Assembly (NCBI RefSeq): GCF_000758305.1
Contig: NZ_CP009458.1
Span: 4,402,001-4,466,000 of the forward strand
Direction: 5' to 3'
Length of the DNA stretch: 64,000 nt
Source: Cedecea neteri
GTDB taxonomy: Bacteria > Pseudomonadota > Gammaproteobacteria > Enterobacterales > Enterobacteriaceae
Positions 41,958-50,585 of this stretch are shown here, in pieces. A program made the position numbers and the translations under genes. Position 1 is the first letter of the stretch. The number at the start of each line of letters is the position of its first letter. Under the pieces are notes generated by a model. That model was given only the letters and a program-made list of their open reading frames with translations. It was not told the origin of the DNA and made no database searches.

Positions 41958-43832
41958 TTATAGGCGATTTTCACTGCTACCGATGGGGTGACGGGCAACA
42001 AAATGCCCCGGTCCCACCGCAACCAGCGGTGCTACGTGCGGTTCATCCCCCAGGCTGCGCGTGGCGCTGGGGATCTCATCAGACACTAAAACAGGCTTGC
42101 GTCCCTTGCGGGTTGGGTCAGCCACCGGCACCGCCGCCATAAGTTTGCGGGTGTACGGATGCTGTGGGTTTTCAAACACGGCGCGGCGCGGGCCAATTTC
42201 AACAATCTGTCCCAGATACATTACCGCCACGCGATGGCTGATGCGTTCCACGACGGCCATGTCGTGGGAAATAAACAGAAAAGCGATGCCAAACTCGCGC
42301 TGTAGATCGAGCAGCAGGTTAACGATTTGCGCCCGGATCGACACATCCAGCGCCGAGACGGATTCGTCGGCAATCACCACCTTCGGGTTCAGCGCCAACG
42401 CGCGGGCGATACAAACCCTCTGCCGCTGGCCGCCGGAGAACTCATGTGGATAGCGCCAGGCATGTTCCGGCTGGAGTCCTACACGTTCAAGCAGCCAGGC
42501 GACCCGCTCCTGAGCCTGCTCTTTTGGCATCGCCTGATGCACCAGCAGCGGCTCCATAATGGAGTAGCCGACGGTCTGGCGCGGATCCAGCGAGGCATAC
42601 GGATCCTGAAAAATAAACTGAATGTCTTTGCGAACGTGCTGCAGCTCGCCGTTGGGCAAATTATCAATACGCTGACCGTTAAAAGTGATGGTGCCGCCCT
42701 GAGTTTCCACCAGCCGCAGCAGCGAGCGCCCGGTGGTCGATTTACCACAGCCGGACTCGCCCACCAGCGCCAGCGTTTCGCCGGGCAGTAAATCAAAACT
42801 CACCTTTTCAACGGCATGTACCTGCCGCGTCACCCGGTTGAAAATTCCGCTACGCAGCGGGAACCGGGTCACCAAATCGCGAACTTCCAGCACCGGCTTC
42901 GCGCCGGGGGGAATGGTGTCCTGCTCGGTTTCGGGCTCTTGCTGATTCGGTTGGCCTTGGACTATCAGCGGGAATTTGCGCGGTAAATCGCTGCCGTTCA
43001 TGGCGCCCAGCCGCGGAACGGCAGCCAGCAAGGCCTGCGTGTAGGCGTGCTGTGGGTTCTGGAATATTTGCTCCACGGTGCCGGTTTCAACCGCCTCGCC
43101 CCGGTACATCACCAGCACCCGGTCGGCGATGTCCGCCACCACGCCCATATCGTGAGTAATGAAAATGACGCCCATCTGCATTTCATCCTGCAGAACACGG
43201 ATTAGCTGCAGGATTTGAGCCTGAATAGTCACGTCGAGGGCGGTCGTTGGCTCATCGGCGATCAATACCGCCGGGCGACAGGAAAGCGCCATGGCAATCA
43301 TCACTCGCTGACGCATACCGCCGGAGAGCTGGTGCGGATAGCGGTTCAGGATGGCCTGAGCTTCAGGAATACGCACACGCTCCAGCATACGCTTCGCTTC
43401 CGCCAGCGCCGCCCTGCTATCCAGCTTTTGGTGTAAACGAATGGATTCTGCGATTTGTTCGCCCACGGTGAACACCGGATTAAGCGAGGTCATCGGCTCC
43501 TGGAAAATCATCGCCACATCCGCCCCACGCACCCGACGCATCTGGGCGTTACTCAGATCGGGCAGGTTCAGCACCTCTTTATTACGCCGACGCAGTAGCA
43601 GCTTGTCGCAGCTAACCTGCCCGCCGCCCTGCTCCAGCAGGCGCATCAGGGCCATCGCCGTGACCGATTTCCCGGAACCCGACTCGCCCACGATAGCCAG
43701 CGTTTCACCCCGGTTAAGGGTCAACGACAGGTGACGCACCGCGTCGGTGACCTGCTGCTGTTGGCGAAAGCGAATATTGAGGTCGCTAACGGCAAGCACC
43801 TGCTCATCCGGTAGCTCATGACTGTGCGGCAT
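41958..43832 (-). CDS. gsiA: Glutathione ABC transporter ATP-binding protein GsiA
   Basis: A 624-residue fusion of two ABC ATPase domains. Walker A motifs are GESGSGKS (domain 1) and GESGCGKS (domain 2); signature motifs are LSGGMRQR and FSGGQRQR; Walker B regions are VLIADEPTTALD and VVIADESVSALD. Both halves carry an OppD/F-type C-terminal segment (HAYTQALLAAVP; HPYTRKLMAAVP). The start overlaps the stop of iaaA by 1 base (TAATG), so iaaA and gsiABCD are coupled. Confidence 0.95.
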   Translation of the reverse strand: MPHSHELPDEQVLAVSDLNIRFRQQQQVTDAVRHLSLTLNRGETLAIVGESGSGKSVTAMALMRLLEQGGGQVSCDKLLLRRRNKEVLNLPDLSNAQMRRVRGADVAMIFQEPMTSLNPVFTVGEQIAESIRLHQKLDSRAALAEAKRMLERVRIPEAQAILNRYPHQLSGGMRQRVMIAMALSCRPAVLIADEPTTALDVTIQAQILQLIRVLQDEMQMGVIFITHDMGVVADIADRVLVMYRGEAVETGTVEQIFQNPQHAYTQALLAAVPRLGAMNGSDLPRKFPLIVQGQPNQQEPETEQDTIPPGAKPVLEVRDLVTRFPLRSGIFNRVTRQVHAVEKVSFDLLPGETLALVGESGCGKSTTGRSLLRLVETQGGTITFNGQRIDNLPNGELQHVRKDIQFIFQDPYASLDPRQTVGYSIMEPLLVHQAMPKEQAQERVAWLLERVGLQPEHAWRYPHEFSGGQRQRVCIARALALNPKVVIADESVSALDVSIRAQIVNLLLDLQREFGIAFLFISHDMAVVERISHRVAVMYLGQIVEIGPRRAVFENPQHPYTRKLMAAVPVADPTRKGRKPVLVSDEIPSATRSLGDEPHVAPLVAVGPGHFVARHPIGSSENRL

Positions 43833-44785
43833 TAACTCTCCTGGTCACGATAGATTCCTACGTTCGGGGCATCGCCGACAAAGCCAAAGCCACGGTACAT
43901 TCCTTCGCTGTTAAACGGCAGTGCGACGTTCCCCTGATTGTCGATGGCAATCATGCCGCCGCTGCCGCCGAGCGCGGGCAGTTTCTCCATCACCACGCGG
44001 TCAACGGCCTGCTGCAGACTTAGCCCGGCATACTCCATCAGGGCCGCAATATCGTAGGCCGCCAGCGTGCGGATAAAAACTTCACCCGTGCCGGTGCAGG
44101 ACACGGCCACGTTGGCGTTATTGGCATAGCAGCCCGCACCGACTAAGGGCGAATCCCCTACCCGGCCCGGCAGTTTATTGGTCATTCCGCCGGTGGACGT
44201 TGCCGCCGCCAGATTCCCCAGTTTATCCAGCGCCACGGCGCCTACCGTGCCAAATTTTTTATCGGCATCAATCGGCTCAGCTCCGTCATGATCCAGCAGC
44301 GTCTGTTGGCTTTCACGGGCGCGCAGCAGCTGCTGATAGCGTTCTTCGGTGGAAAAAAGCGTGGCTTCTACCGGCTCAAGCCCATGCTGCACGGCAAAAC
44401 GCTCCGCGCCTTCGCCAATCATCAGCACGTGCGGGCTGTTTTCCAGCACTAATCTTGCCGCCAGGATCGGGTTGCGAATATGGCTCACGCCCGCCACCGC
44501 CCCAGCATTCAGGCTGTTGCCGTCCATCACGCAGGCGTCCAGCTCATGTGTACCAGCGCTTGTGAACACCGATCCTATCCCGGCGTTAAACAGCGGGCAT
44601 TCCTCCAGCAGGCGCACCGCCTCGGTCACCGCGTCCAGCGCGCTGCCACCGCGTTCAAGGATCTGCTGCCCGGCTTCAACAATGCCGGAGAGCGCGCTAA
44701 TAAACTGCAGCTCTTTTTCCGGCGTCAGATGGGCGCGGGTCAGGGCTCCGGCCCCGCCATGAATAGCGATAACGGCTTTGGTCAT
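43832..44785 (-). CDS. iaaA: Isoaspartyl peptidase / L-asparaginase (precursor) IaaA
   Basis: A 317-residue Ntn-hydrolase proenzyme that cleaves itself into two subunits before T180 (DKKFGT|VGAVALD), whose Thr becomes the nucleophile. It removes beta-aspartyl residues from dipeptides and acts on asparagine. The N-terminal IAIHGGAGAL and the GGMTNKLPGRVGDSPLVGAG binding loop are present. The start MTKAVIAIHGG at 44785 is selected by family; the longer frame adds unrelated residues. It is the first gene of the iaaA-gsiABCD operon, linking peptide cleavage with glutathione import. Confidence 0.94.
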   Translation of the reverse strand: MTKAVIAIHGGAGALTRAHLTPEKELQFISALSGIVEAGQQILERGGSALDAVTEAVRLLEECPLFNAGIGSVFTSAGTHELDACVMDGNSLNAGAVAGVSHIRNPILAARLVLENSPHVLMIGEGAERFAVQHGLEPVEATLFSTEERYQQLLRARESQQTLLDHDGAEPIDADKKFGTVGAVALDKLGNLAAATSTGGMTNKLPGRVGDSPLVGAGCYANNANVAVSCTGTGEVFIRTLAAYDIAALMEYAGLSLQQAVDRVVMEKLPALGGSGGMIAIDNQGNVALPFNSEGMYRGFGFVGDAPNVGIYRDQES

Positions 44786-44944
44786 TCGGCATTGCCTGTT
44801 GAAAGTGGTATCCGGCAGCGTTTTTCCTATAAATATCAGAATCGTTGCCAAACATTGATACGATTTTTGAATATAGAAAGACGTAAAAGTGTTGTAAAGA
44901 AAATTGACTTTATTCAGTGAATCCCGGGCAGCCCCGGAAGAGAG

Positions 44945-44985
44945 TGAAAATGGCGACTTATGAAACTAAAGTCGCCATTTTTTAG
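44945..44985 (-). terminator. Terminator after the GDSL autotransporter gene
   Basis: AAAATGGCGACTT pairs with AAGTCGCCATTTT around ATGAAACTA; T-runs occur at both ends, so it may work in both directions. It lies 16 bases after the stop of the autotransporter gene and upstream of the iaaA promoter. Confidence 0.85.
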
Positions 44986-45000
44986 GGTAATAACAAAATC

Positions 45001-46977
45001 TTAGAACTTCGCGCTGATCCCCACGTTGTAGCTCGTCTGGTTCCCGTCGCTTAAGCCTGCCGTTTGTGCCACCGCCGCGAATGCGGACACGGTATTCGAA
45101 AGCGGCATATCTGCCCCGATGGCGATATCGGCCCAGTTTTTATCCAGCTGTTCGCCGCTGCGGCTGAAGGTCAGCGCCGTGGATTTTAGGCCGCCGCTCG
45201 CCCGGTAACTGTCATCGCCAAACTGATGGCGATAACTTGCCTGTGCCCAGGGATTAATGACGCCCAGCTTCGTGTCCACACGCCAGCCCGCGCTGCCGAT
45301 TTGCGAATGGCCGTTCTGGTCGCCGAAGCGCATAGCGGTACTGCTACTGCCGTTTTCGCTATAACCGTTGACGTGGCTGTAATCCCAGGCGTATTGCAGC
45401 ACCGGCCCCGTGGTCAGCCAGGTTGCGACGGGGATATCGTAGCCAGCCGTCAATCTCGCGCCATACAGCCTGCCGTCGGTGTCGCCTTTTTCCGTGCGGG
45501 TAAGCTGCCCCAGCGTGATATCGCGCTGAATATTGGTGAAGTCGGCAGAGAGATAATGCACATCTCCGTTTAGCCAGGCCTGGCCCGCGCGAAGCTGGCC
45601 AAAAAGCGCCGCCTGAAAACCGCGGGTATCGTAGCGGTAGCCGTCATCCGGGCGCTGATTGTCCAGCGAACCGGCGATCAGCCCGCCCAGCACTACGTTT
45701 TCGTTCAGCTGATAGTCGAGACCCACGGTCAGGTTATTGGTGTTTCCTTTGCCGTCCCCTGTTTCACTACTGCCGCTGTACCGCTGATACGCACCGCTGT
45801 AGCCGCCGAACACGCCCAGTGAACCTGCGGCGTTATCGCCCTGGCGCAGCTGCTGATAGCGGCTATCGAGCGTTGCCCGGCTACCGCGCACCATTGCCTG
45901 CGTGCCCTGATTCAGGCGAGTGACCTGCACGGGCGCGACGATAATCGACTCAATGTACTGGGCTATGATGCTGTGAACCTGCGGGCTCGGGTGGAAATGA
46001 TCGGCAAACAGATAATCCTGAGCGGCGTTAAATCCTGGCGTGGAGCTGGTGCAATCGGTCGCCGCCACGCCCGGCGGACAGGCCATCCCGGCAGTGTTTG
46101 TCAGGCCGAAGGCCTGAGGATTGGCCAGAATTTCCTGGAAGACGCCGTTGATATCCGCCCGGGCGATATTCCCTCCGTGCTGCAGCAAGGCCTGATCTTC
46201 GGCGCTGTTGTAGAACGTGGTGAGCAAAGTAGCTTGCTGCACGGCCTGATCGTAGGCGGCTATCAACTGGGCAGCCACGCCCTGTTGCACGAGTGGATTA
46301 GTGCTGACGACGGAAGCCGCCGCCTGCAGCGCCTGATGAATCGCCTGCTGACGGCTCGCCAGATCAGGCGTTTGTGCCGCATCCAAAGACGCATAGGCGG
46401 CCTGAATAGCAGGCGTAGCTGCCGCGCCCAGCCCGGCGCTGAGTACCAGTTCCATTAGCGTTGGCGTCGCGCCGATATTCGGGACGTTCGGCACCACCAC
46501 CAGCCCGGCACCCGCATCAAGCAAAGCCCCCACCTGAGCGGCGGCGTTGGCGGCACTGTTGGCCGCTATCCCCTGCGCCAGCGCGGGCTGAGTGGCCGCG
46601 GCGGCAAGATCGTTGCCACCGATCCAGTGAATGTATAAGCCGTTGCCGTCCGCTCGCCCACCGGTCTGGTTAAGGTAGCGCTGAACCTGGCTTTGCGTAT
46701 TATCGGCCGGGTTAAGCGCTGGCACTGCGGTGCCCCCGCCTGCGGCATAGTTGCTCCCCCCTTCGCGGGAAGGCGTCAGCGTCAGGCCATAATGTGCGGC
46801 CAGCTGTTCGTCGTAGAGCTTGTTCTGGCTGCTGTTCCAGGTCCAGCGCCCGTTGTTGCCGGTATCGCTGAGGCTGTCGCCAAAAACGGTGAGGGAATCA
46901 AAGGCAAATGCGGAGGAGGTGAAGCCCACAGCGGCGGCCAGCATACTGAATTTGAATGCTTTTTGTTTGCTTATCAT
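45001..46977 (-). CDS. GDSL esterase autotransporter (EstA-like, type Va)
   Basis: A 658-residue outer-membrane esterase. A signal peptide covers about residues 1-25 (FAF). The catalytic Ser35 is in LTVFGDSLSDTGNNGRW, the block III GGND motif follows, and the DHFHPSPQVH motif near 360-370 supplies catalytic Asp and His. The C-terminal ~260 residues form an autotransporter barrel ending NVGISAKF with terminal Phe. Pseudomonas EstA and Salmonella ApeE have this architecture, with the esterase on the cell surface. The start MISKQKAF at 46977 follows a GGAAGAA site. Native substrate unknown; acyl esters or lipids are typical. Confidence 0.9.
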   Translation of the reverse strand: MISKQKAFKFSMLAAAVGFTSSAFAFDSLTVFGDSLSDTGNNGRWTWNSSQNKLYDEQLAAHYGLTLTPSREGGSNYAAGGGTAVPALNPADNTQSQVQRYLNQTGGRADGNGLYIHWIGGNDLAAAATQPALAQGIAANSAANAAAQVGALLDAGAGLVVVPNVPNIGATPTLMELVLSAGLGAAATPAIQAAYASLDAAQTPDLASRQQAIHQALQAAASVVSTNPLVQQGVAAQLIAAYDQAVQQATLLTTFYNSAEDQALLQHGGNIARADINGVFQEILANPQAFGLTNTAGMACPPGVAATDCTSSTPGFNAAQDYLFADHFHPSPQVHSIIAQYIESIIVAPVQVTRLNQGTQAMVRGSRATLDSRYQQLRQGDNAAGSLGVFGGYSGAYQRYSGSSETGDGKGNTNNLTVGLDYQLNENVVLGGLIAGSLDNQRPDDGYRYDTRGFQAALFGQLRAGQAWLNGDVHYLSADFTNIQRDITLGQLTRTEKGDTDGRLYGARLTAGYDIPVATWLTTGPVLQYAWDYSHVNGYSENGSSSTAMRFGDQNGHSQIGSAGWRVDTKLGVINPWAQASYRHQFGDDSYRASGGLKSTALTFSRSGEQLDKNWADIAIGADMPLSNTVSAFAAVAQTAGLSDGNQTSYNVGISAKF

Positions 46978-47187
46978 CAGTTCTTCCTTGCAAGGTTTTT
47001 TATTAGCCACAATGACTATAGCCAATGGCGATTGACGCGCAGGCCGAGCGTAAAGAAGAAACGTGACAACGTGATGTAACGCATGTCCGACCACTGGTGA
47101 AAGGTTTTTGCTGATCCCAGACATGCCGTCAGGCGGCGTTTTCTGCCATACTAAGCCCTTATTTTGCCCCTGCCCCAGGAGTCATGA

Positions 47188-48420
47188 ATGGAATTTACCG
47201 CCGGGCTGATCCCGCTTGAAACCGCACTTGAACAGATGCTGTCCCGTATTTATCCGTTGTCTGAAACAGAAACCCTGCCGCTGCTGCAGGCGGCGGGCCG
47301 CGTCACGGCAGCCCCGGTGGTCTCGCCGCTTGATGTCCCCGGTTTCGACAATTCAGCGATGGACGGATATGCGTTACGGCTGGCGGATCTTAAAGCCGGA
47401 GGCGCACTGCCTGTCGCAGGTAAAGCGTTTGCCGGGCAGCCGTTCAGCGGCGAATGGCCTGTGGGCACCTGCGTGCGCATCATGACCGGTGCGCCGATCC
47501 CTGCCGGAGCCGAAGCCGTAGTCATGCAGGAAGAGACGGAAGTGACCGAAAGCGGCGTGCGTTTTAACGCTCCCGTGAAGAACGGCCAGAATATTCGCCG
47601 TCGCGGCGAGGATATCCATCAGGGTGCCAGCGTACTCGCCGCAGGCGTGAAATTAACCGCCGCTGAATTGCCGCTGATAGCCTCTCTGGGCATCCCGGAA
47701 GTGAAGGTCTATCGCAAAGTGCGTGCGGCAGTGTTCTCCACCGGGGACGAGCTCCAGCTTCCGGGTCAGCCGCTGGCCGAAGGCCAAATCTACGATACCA
47801 ACCGCCTGGCGGTGCACATCATGCTCGAACAGTTGGGCTGTGAAGTGCTCGACCTCGGCATCGTTCGGGATGACCAGGCCGCCCTTCGCGCGGTATTTAA
47901 CGAAGCGGACAGCCGGGCGGATGTGGTCATCAGCAGCGGCGGTGTTTCCGTGGGCGAAGCCGATTACACCAAACAAATCCTCGAAGAGTTGGGCGAAGTG
48001 GGCTTCTGGAAACTGGCGATTAAACCCGGTAAGCCATTTGCCTTTGGTCGCCTGAAAAACAGCTGGTTCTGCGGCCTGCCGGGCAACCCTGTTTCCGCCG
48101 CCCTGACGTTCTACCAGCTAGTGCAGCCGCTGTTGGCGAAGCTAAGTGGGCAAATCGCCAGTCCTCTGCCGCCGCGCATGCGCGTCCGTACCGTCGGCAA
48201 GCTGAAGAAATCACCGGGCCGCCTCGACTTCCAGCGCGGCATTCTGCGCCGCAATGAGCAAGGCGACCTTGAGGTATTAAGTACCGGGCATCAGGGATCG
48301 CATATTTTCAGTTCCTTCAGCCAGGCCAACTGTTTTGTGGTGCTGGAGCGAGAGCGCGGCAACGTCGAGGCCGGGGAATGGGTTGAGGTCGAACCGTTTA
48401 ATCCGCTGTTCGGAGGCTGA
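47188..48420 (+). CDS. moeA: Molybdopterin molybdenumtransferase MoeA
   Basis: A 410-residue enzyme that inserts molybdenum into adenylylated molybdopterin. Domains run II (FDNSAMDGYALR around 52-63), III with VFSTGDELQLPG and SSGGVSVGEADYT, and IV at the C-terminus (SHIFSSFSQANCFVVLE). Length and motifs match E. coli MoeA (411). It is directly joined to moeB: its TGA is followed by ATG with no gap. Confidence 0.96.
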   Translation: MEFTAGLIPLETALEQMLSRIYPLSETETLPLLQAAGRVTAAPVVSPLDVPGFDNSAMDGYALRLADLKAGGALPVAGKAFAGQPFSGEWPVGTCVRIMTGAPIPAGAEAVVMQEETEVTESGVRFNAPVKNGQNIRRRGEDIHQGASVLAAGVKLTAAELPLIASLGIPEVKVYRKVRAAVFSTGDELQLPGQPLAEGQIYDTNRLAVHIMLEQLGCEVLDLGIVRDDQAALRAVFNEADSRADVVISSGGVSVGEADYTKQILEELGEVGFWKLAIKPGKPFAFGRLKNSWFCGLPGNPVSAALTFYQLVQPLLAKLSGQIASPLPPRMRVRTVGKLKKSPGRLDFQRGILRRNEQGDLEVLSTGHQGSHIFSSFSQANCFVVLERERGNVEAGEWVEVEPFNPLFGG

Positions 48421-49167
48421 ATGGTCGAGCTTAGCGATGAAGAAATGCTGCGCTACAACCGCCAGATTGTGCTGCGCGGCTTTGACTTTGACGGCCAGGA
48501 AAAGCTAAAGGCTTCGCGAGTGCTCATCGTCGGGCTGGGCGGGCTGGGGTGCGCGGCGGCACAGTATCTGGCGGCCGCGGGCGTGGGCCAGCTCACGCTG
48601 CTCGATTTCGACACCGTTTCGCTCTCAAACCTCCAGCGGCAAACGCTGCACAGCGATGCCACGATTGGTAAACCGAAGGTGGATTCCGCGCGGGATTCAC
48701 TGGCGGCGATTAATCCGCATATCCAACTCGATACCGTCAATGCGCTGCTCGAATACCCTCAGCTTTCCGGGTTGATCGCCCGCCACGATGTGGTGCTGGA
48801 CTGCACCGATAACGTGACCATTCGCAACCAGCTCAACCGCGGCTGCCATCAGCATAAGATCCCGCTGGTGTCCGGGGCGGCTATTCGCATGGAAGGCCAG
48901 GTCAGCGTCTTCACGTATCAGGAAAACGAGCCTTGCTACCGCTGCCTGAGCCGCCTGTTTGGTGAAAGTACGCTGAGCTGCGTGGAGGCGGGCGTTATGG
49001 CGCCGCTGGTGGGGATTATCGGCTCGTTAGAGGCCATGGAAGGCATCAAGCTGCTGGCAAACTACGGCACCCCAGCGCGTGGGAAAATCGTGCTTTATGA
49101 TGCAATGACCTGTCAGTTCAGAGAGATGAAGCTGGCGCGGAACCCGCAGTGCGAAGTGTGCGGGTAG
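48421..49167 (+). CDS. moeB: Molybdopterin-synthase adenylyltransferase MoeB
   Basis: A 248-residue E1-like enzyme that adenylates the MoaD C-terminal glycine for later sulfuration. It has the nucleotide loop VLIVGLGGLGCAAAQYL, the arginine finger region in LRYNRQIVLRGFDFDG, DCTDN, and two zinc Cys pairs (CYRC and CEVC). Length equals E. coli MoeB (249). Zero-gap coupling to moeA; a bidirectional terminator follows. Confidence 0.96.
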   Translation: MVELSDEEMLRYNRQIVLRGFDFDGQEKLKASRVLIVGLGGLGCAAAQYLAAAGVGQLTLLDFDTVSLSNLQRQTLHSDATIGKPKVDSARDSLAAINPHIQLDTVNALLEYPQLSGLIARHDVVLDCTDNVTIRNQLNRGCHQHKIPLVSGAAIRMEGQVSVFTYQENEPCYRCLSRLFGESTLSCVEAGVMAPLVGIIGSLEAMEGIKLLANYGTPARGKIVLYDAMTCQFREMKLARNPQCEVCG

Positions 49168-49172
49168 AAACG

Positions 49173-49206
49173 AAAACGGGGATATCGCTATCCCCGTTAT
49201 TTTTAG
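49173..49206. terminator. Bidirectional terminator between moeB and mgtE-like gene
   Basis: AACGGGGATA and TATCCCCGTT pair around TCGC with A- and T-runs at the ends; it serves both convergent genes and overlaps the last codon of the mgtE-like gene. Confidence 0.85.
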
Positions 49207-50249
49207 ACCGCCAGATCGGTGAGCATCACTTTGGCGATTTCGAAGTAAATCAGCAGTCCGGTTCCGTCGATTAAGGTCGTGATAAACGGCGCGGACACCA
49301 CGGCTGGATCGATATTCACTTTCCGTAGCAGCATTGGAATAATCGAAGAGACAATCGCGCTCCAGACGGTGATGGCGATGAGCGTCAGGCTGACCACCAT
49401 CATCACTTCCATACCCACGCCCAGCATCCACGCCCGAATAAACCCGGCGGTGCCAATCGTTAAGGCAATGAGCACCGAGGCCGAGATCTCCTTGCGCAAA
49501 ATAGCGCCCAAATCCTTGAGCCCCACTTCGCCGAGCGCCATCGCCCTGACCAGCGTCGAGGTAATTTGTGTGCCGGTGTTCCCGCCGGTGCCAATCAGCA
49601 ACGGGATAAAGAACGCCAGCGCAATCGCCGCTTCAAGCTGATCTTCAAACGATTTAATCACCGAGCTGGTGTAAGCCTCGGCCACAAACAGCAGCAGCAG
49701 CCAGACCGATCTTTTGCGCCACAGCGTAAAGACGCTGCTTTGCAGATAAGGCGTTTCCAGCGGTGACGATGCGCCCTGCAGCTGGCTGTCTAGCGTGTTT
49801 TCGTCCTCAAGCAACTGAGCGATTTCCTGCGGGCCCAACACGCCTTTCAGCTTGCCGTAGCTCAATACAGGGATGTAGTTAGCGCCCGCCTTTTTAATGT
49901 CAACGCAGGCTTCATGCCGCGTTTTTTCCGGCGTTAATGAGAACGCCACGGGCCGCATCAGGTCACTGAGTAGCGCCTCTTTGTCCGCCTGCAGCAGCGA
50001 TTTTACCGGCACGAGGCCAAACAGATGTGCATCGTCATCCACCACAAAAATCTGCGACGGGATCTGCTCATTTTTAATGCCCGAACAGAACAACGCCTGC
50101 GCATCCTGCACCGAAGTGCCCGGCGGTAAAGCGATGTAATCCTGGCTCAGGTAAGCCAGTACGGTATTTTGTGCGTCTGAGGATGGCAGTTTGACGGACA
50201 CGGCCAGTGAAGCGCGGGAGTGCGCTGAGGTATTTGTTGAAAAGGTCAT
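49203..50249 (-). CDS. Short MgtE-family magnesium transporter
   Basis: A 348-residue inner-membrane Mg2+ channel/transporter. Residues about 30-150 form a CBS domain pair (the cytosolic Mg sensor) and the C-terminal half carries five membrane helices with the hallmark GTGGNTGTQ and the pore segment TTLIDGTGLLIYFEIA that holds the conserved Asp. The ~130-residue N-terminal helical domain of standard MgtE is absent, giving a short form. It lies downstream of an M-box riboswitch on the same strand, which fits Mg2+-controlled synthesis. E. coli K-12 has no MgtE. Confidence 0.88.
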   Translation of the reverse strand: MTFSTNTSAHSRASLAVSVKLPSSDAQNTVLAYLSQDYIALPPGTSVQDAQALFCSGIKNEQIPSQIFVVDDDAHLFGLVPVKSLLQADKEALLSDLMRPVAFSLTPEKTRHEACVDIKKAGANYIPVLSYGKLKGVLGPQEIAQLLEDENTLDSQLQGASSPLETPYLQSSVFTLWRKRSVWLLLLFVAEAYTSSVIKSFEDQLEAAIALAFFIPLLIGTGGNTGTQITSTLVRAMALGEVGLKDLGAILRKEISASVLIALTIGTAGFIRAWMLGVGMEVMMVVSLTLIAITVWSAIVSSIIPMLLRKVNIDPAVVSAPFITTLIDGTGLLIYFEIAKVMLTDLAV

Positions 50250-50324
50250 GATGTTTCCCCGGTTACTGTTTTAAAAATAAACAGTCCTCATCCTGGGGCG
50301 AAGCAAGATATGAGAGTGCTGACG

Positions 50325-50500
50325 CTATCTCCATGTCTCGGTTTTAGCACTGTACAACGTATCCCCAAAAGCGGGGGAAGTTACCTGGGGTTATACCTTC
50401 GCTCGATATAACCTGTCCTAATCTTGGGCGTCTCTCGACGTCGTCAGATCAGCAACCTATGTTTGTACAGGAGCCTCGCCTAACGAGATACTGCAAGTCT
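50325..50500 (-). promoter_or_regulatory. M-box (ykoK) magnesium riboswitch upstream of the mgtE-like gene
   Basis: On the minus strand the leader contains CGTTAGGCGAGGCTCCTGTA, then ACGTCGAGAGACGCC, and at the 3' end TACAGTGCTAAA; these are the conserved core segments of the M-box Mg2+ aptamer. A TATCTC segment next to the first can pair with GAGATA after the last, closing P1. It ends about 80 bases before the mgtE-like start, leaving room for an expression platform, which includes an ACTGTTTATTTTTAAAACAG hairpin. The riboswitch turns off expression at high Mg2+ in known cases. Confidence 0.9.
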
Positions 50501-50585
50501 TCCGCGGCCTATAGTAGGGATTTAAACTTAGGGCGCAAGGCAAAGAGCTTGCGCTGTTTAGGGTTTATTTATGCTTTTTTTCTGC

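Noticed and set aside
50531..50552. A GCGCAAG...CTTGCGC hairpin between the LacI-type gene and the M-box, as a terminator
   Set aside because: A perfect stem, but no T-run on the minus strand where the upstream gene would need it; left unassigned.
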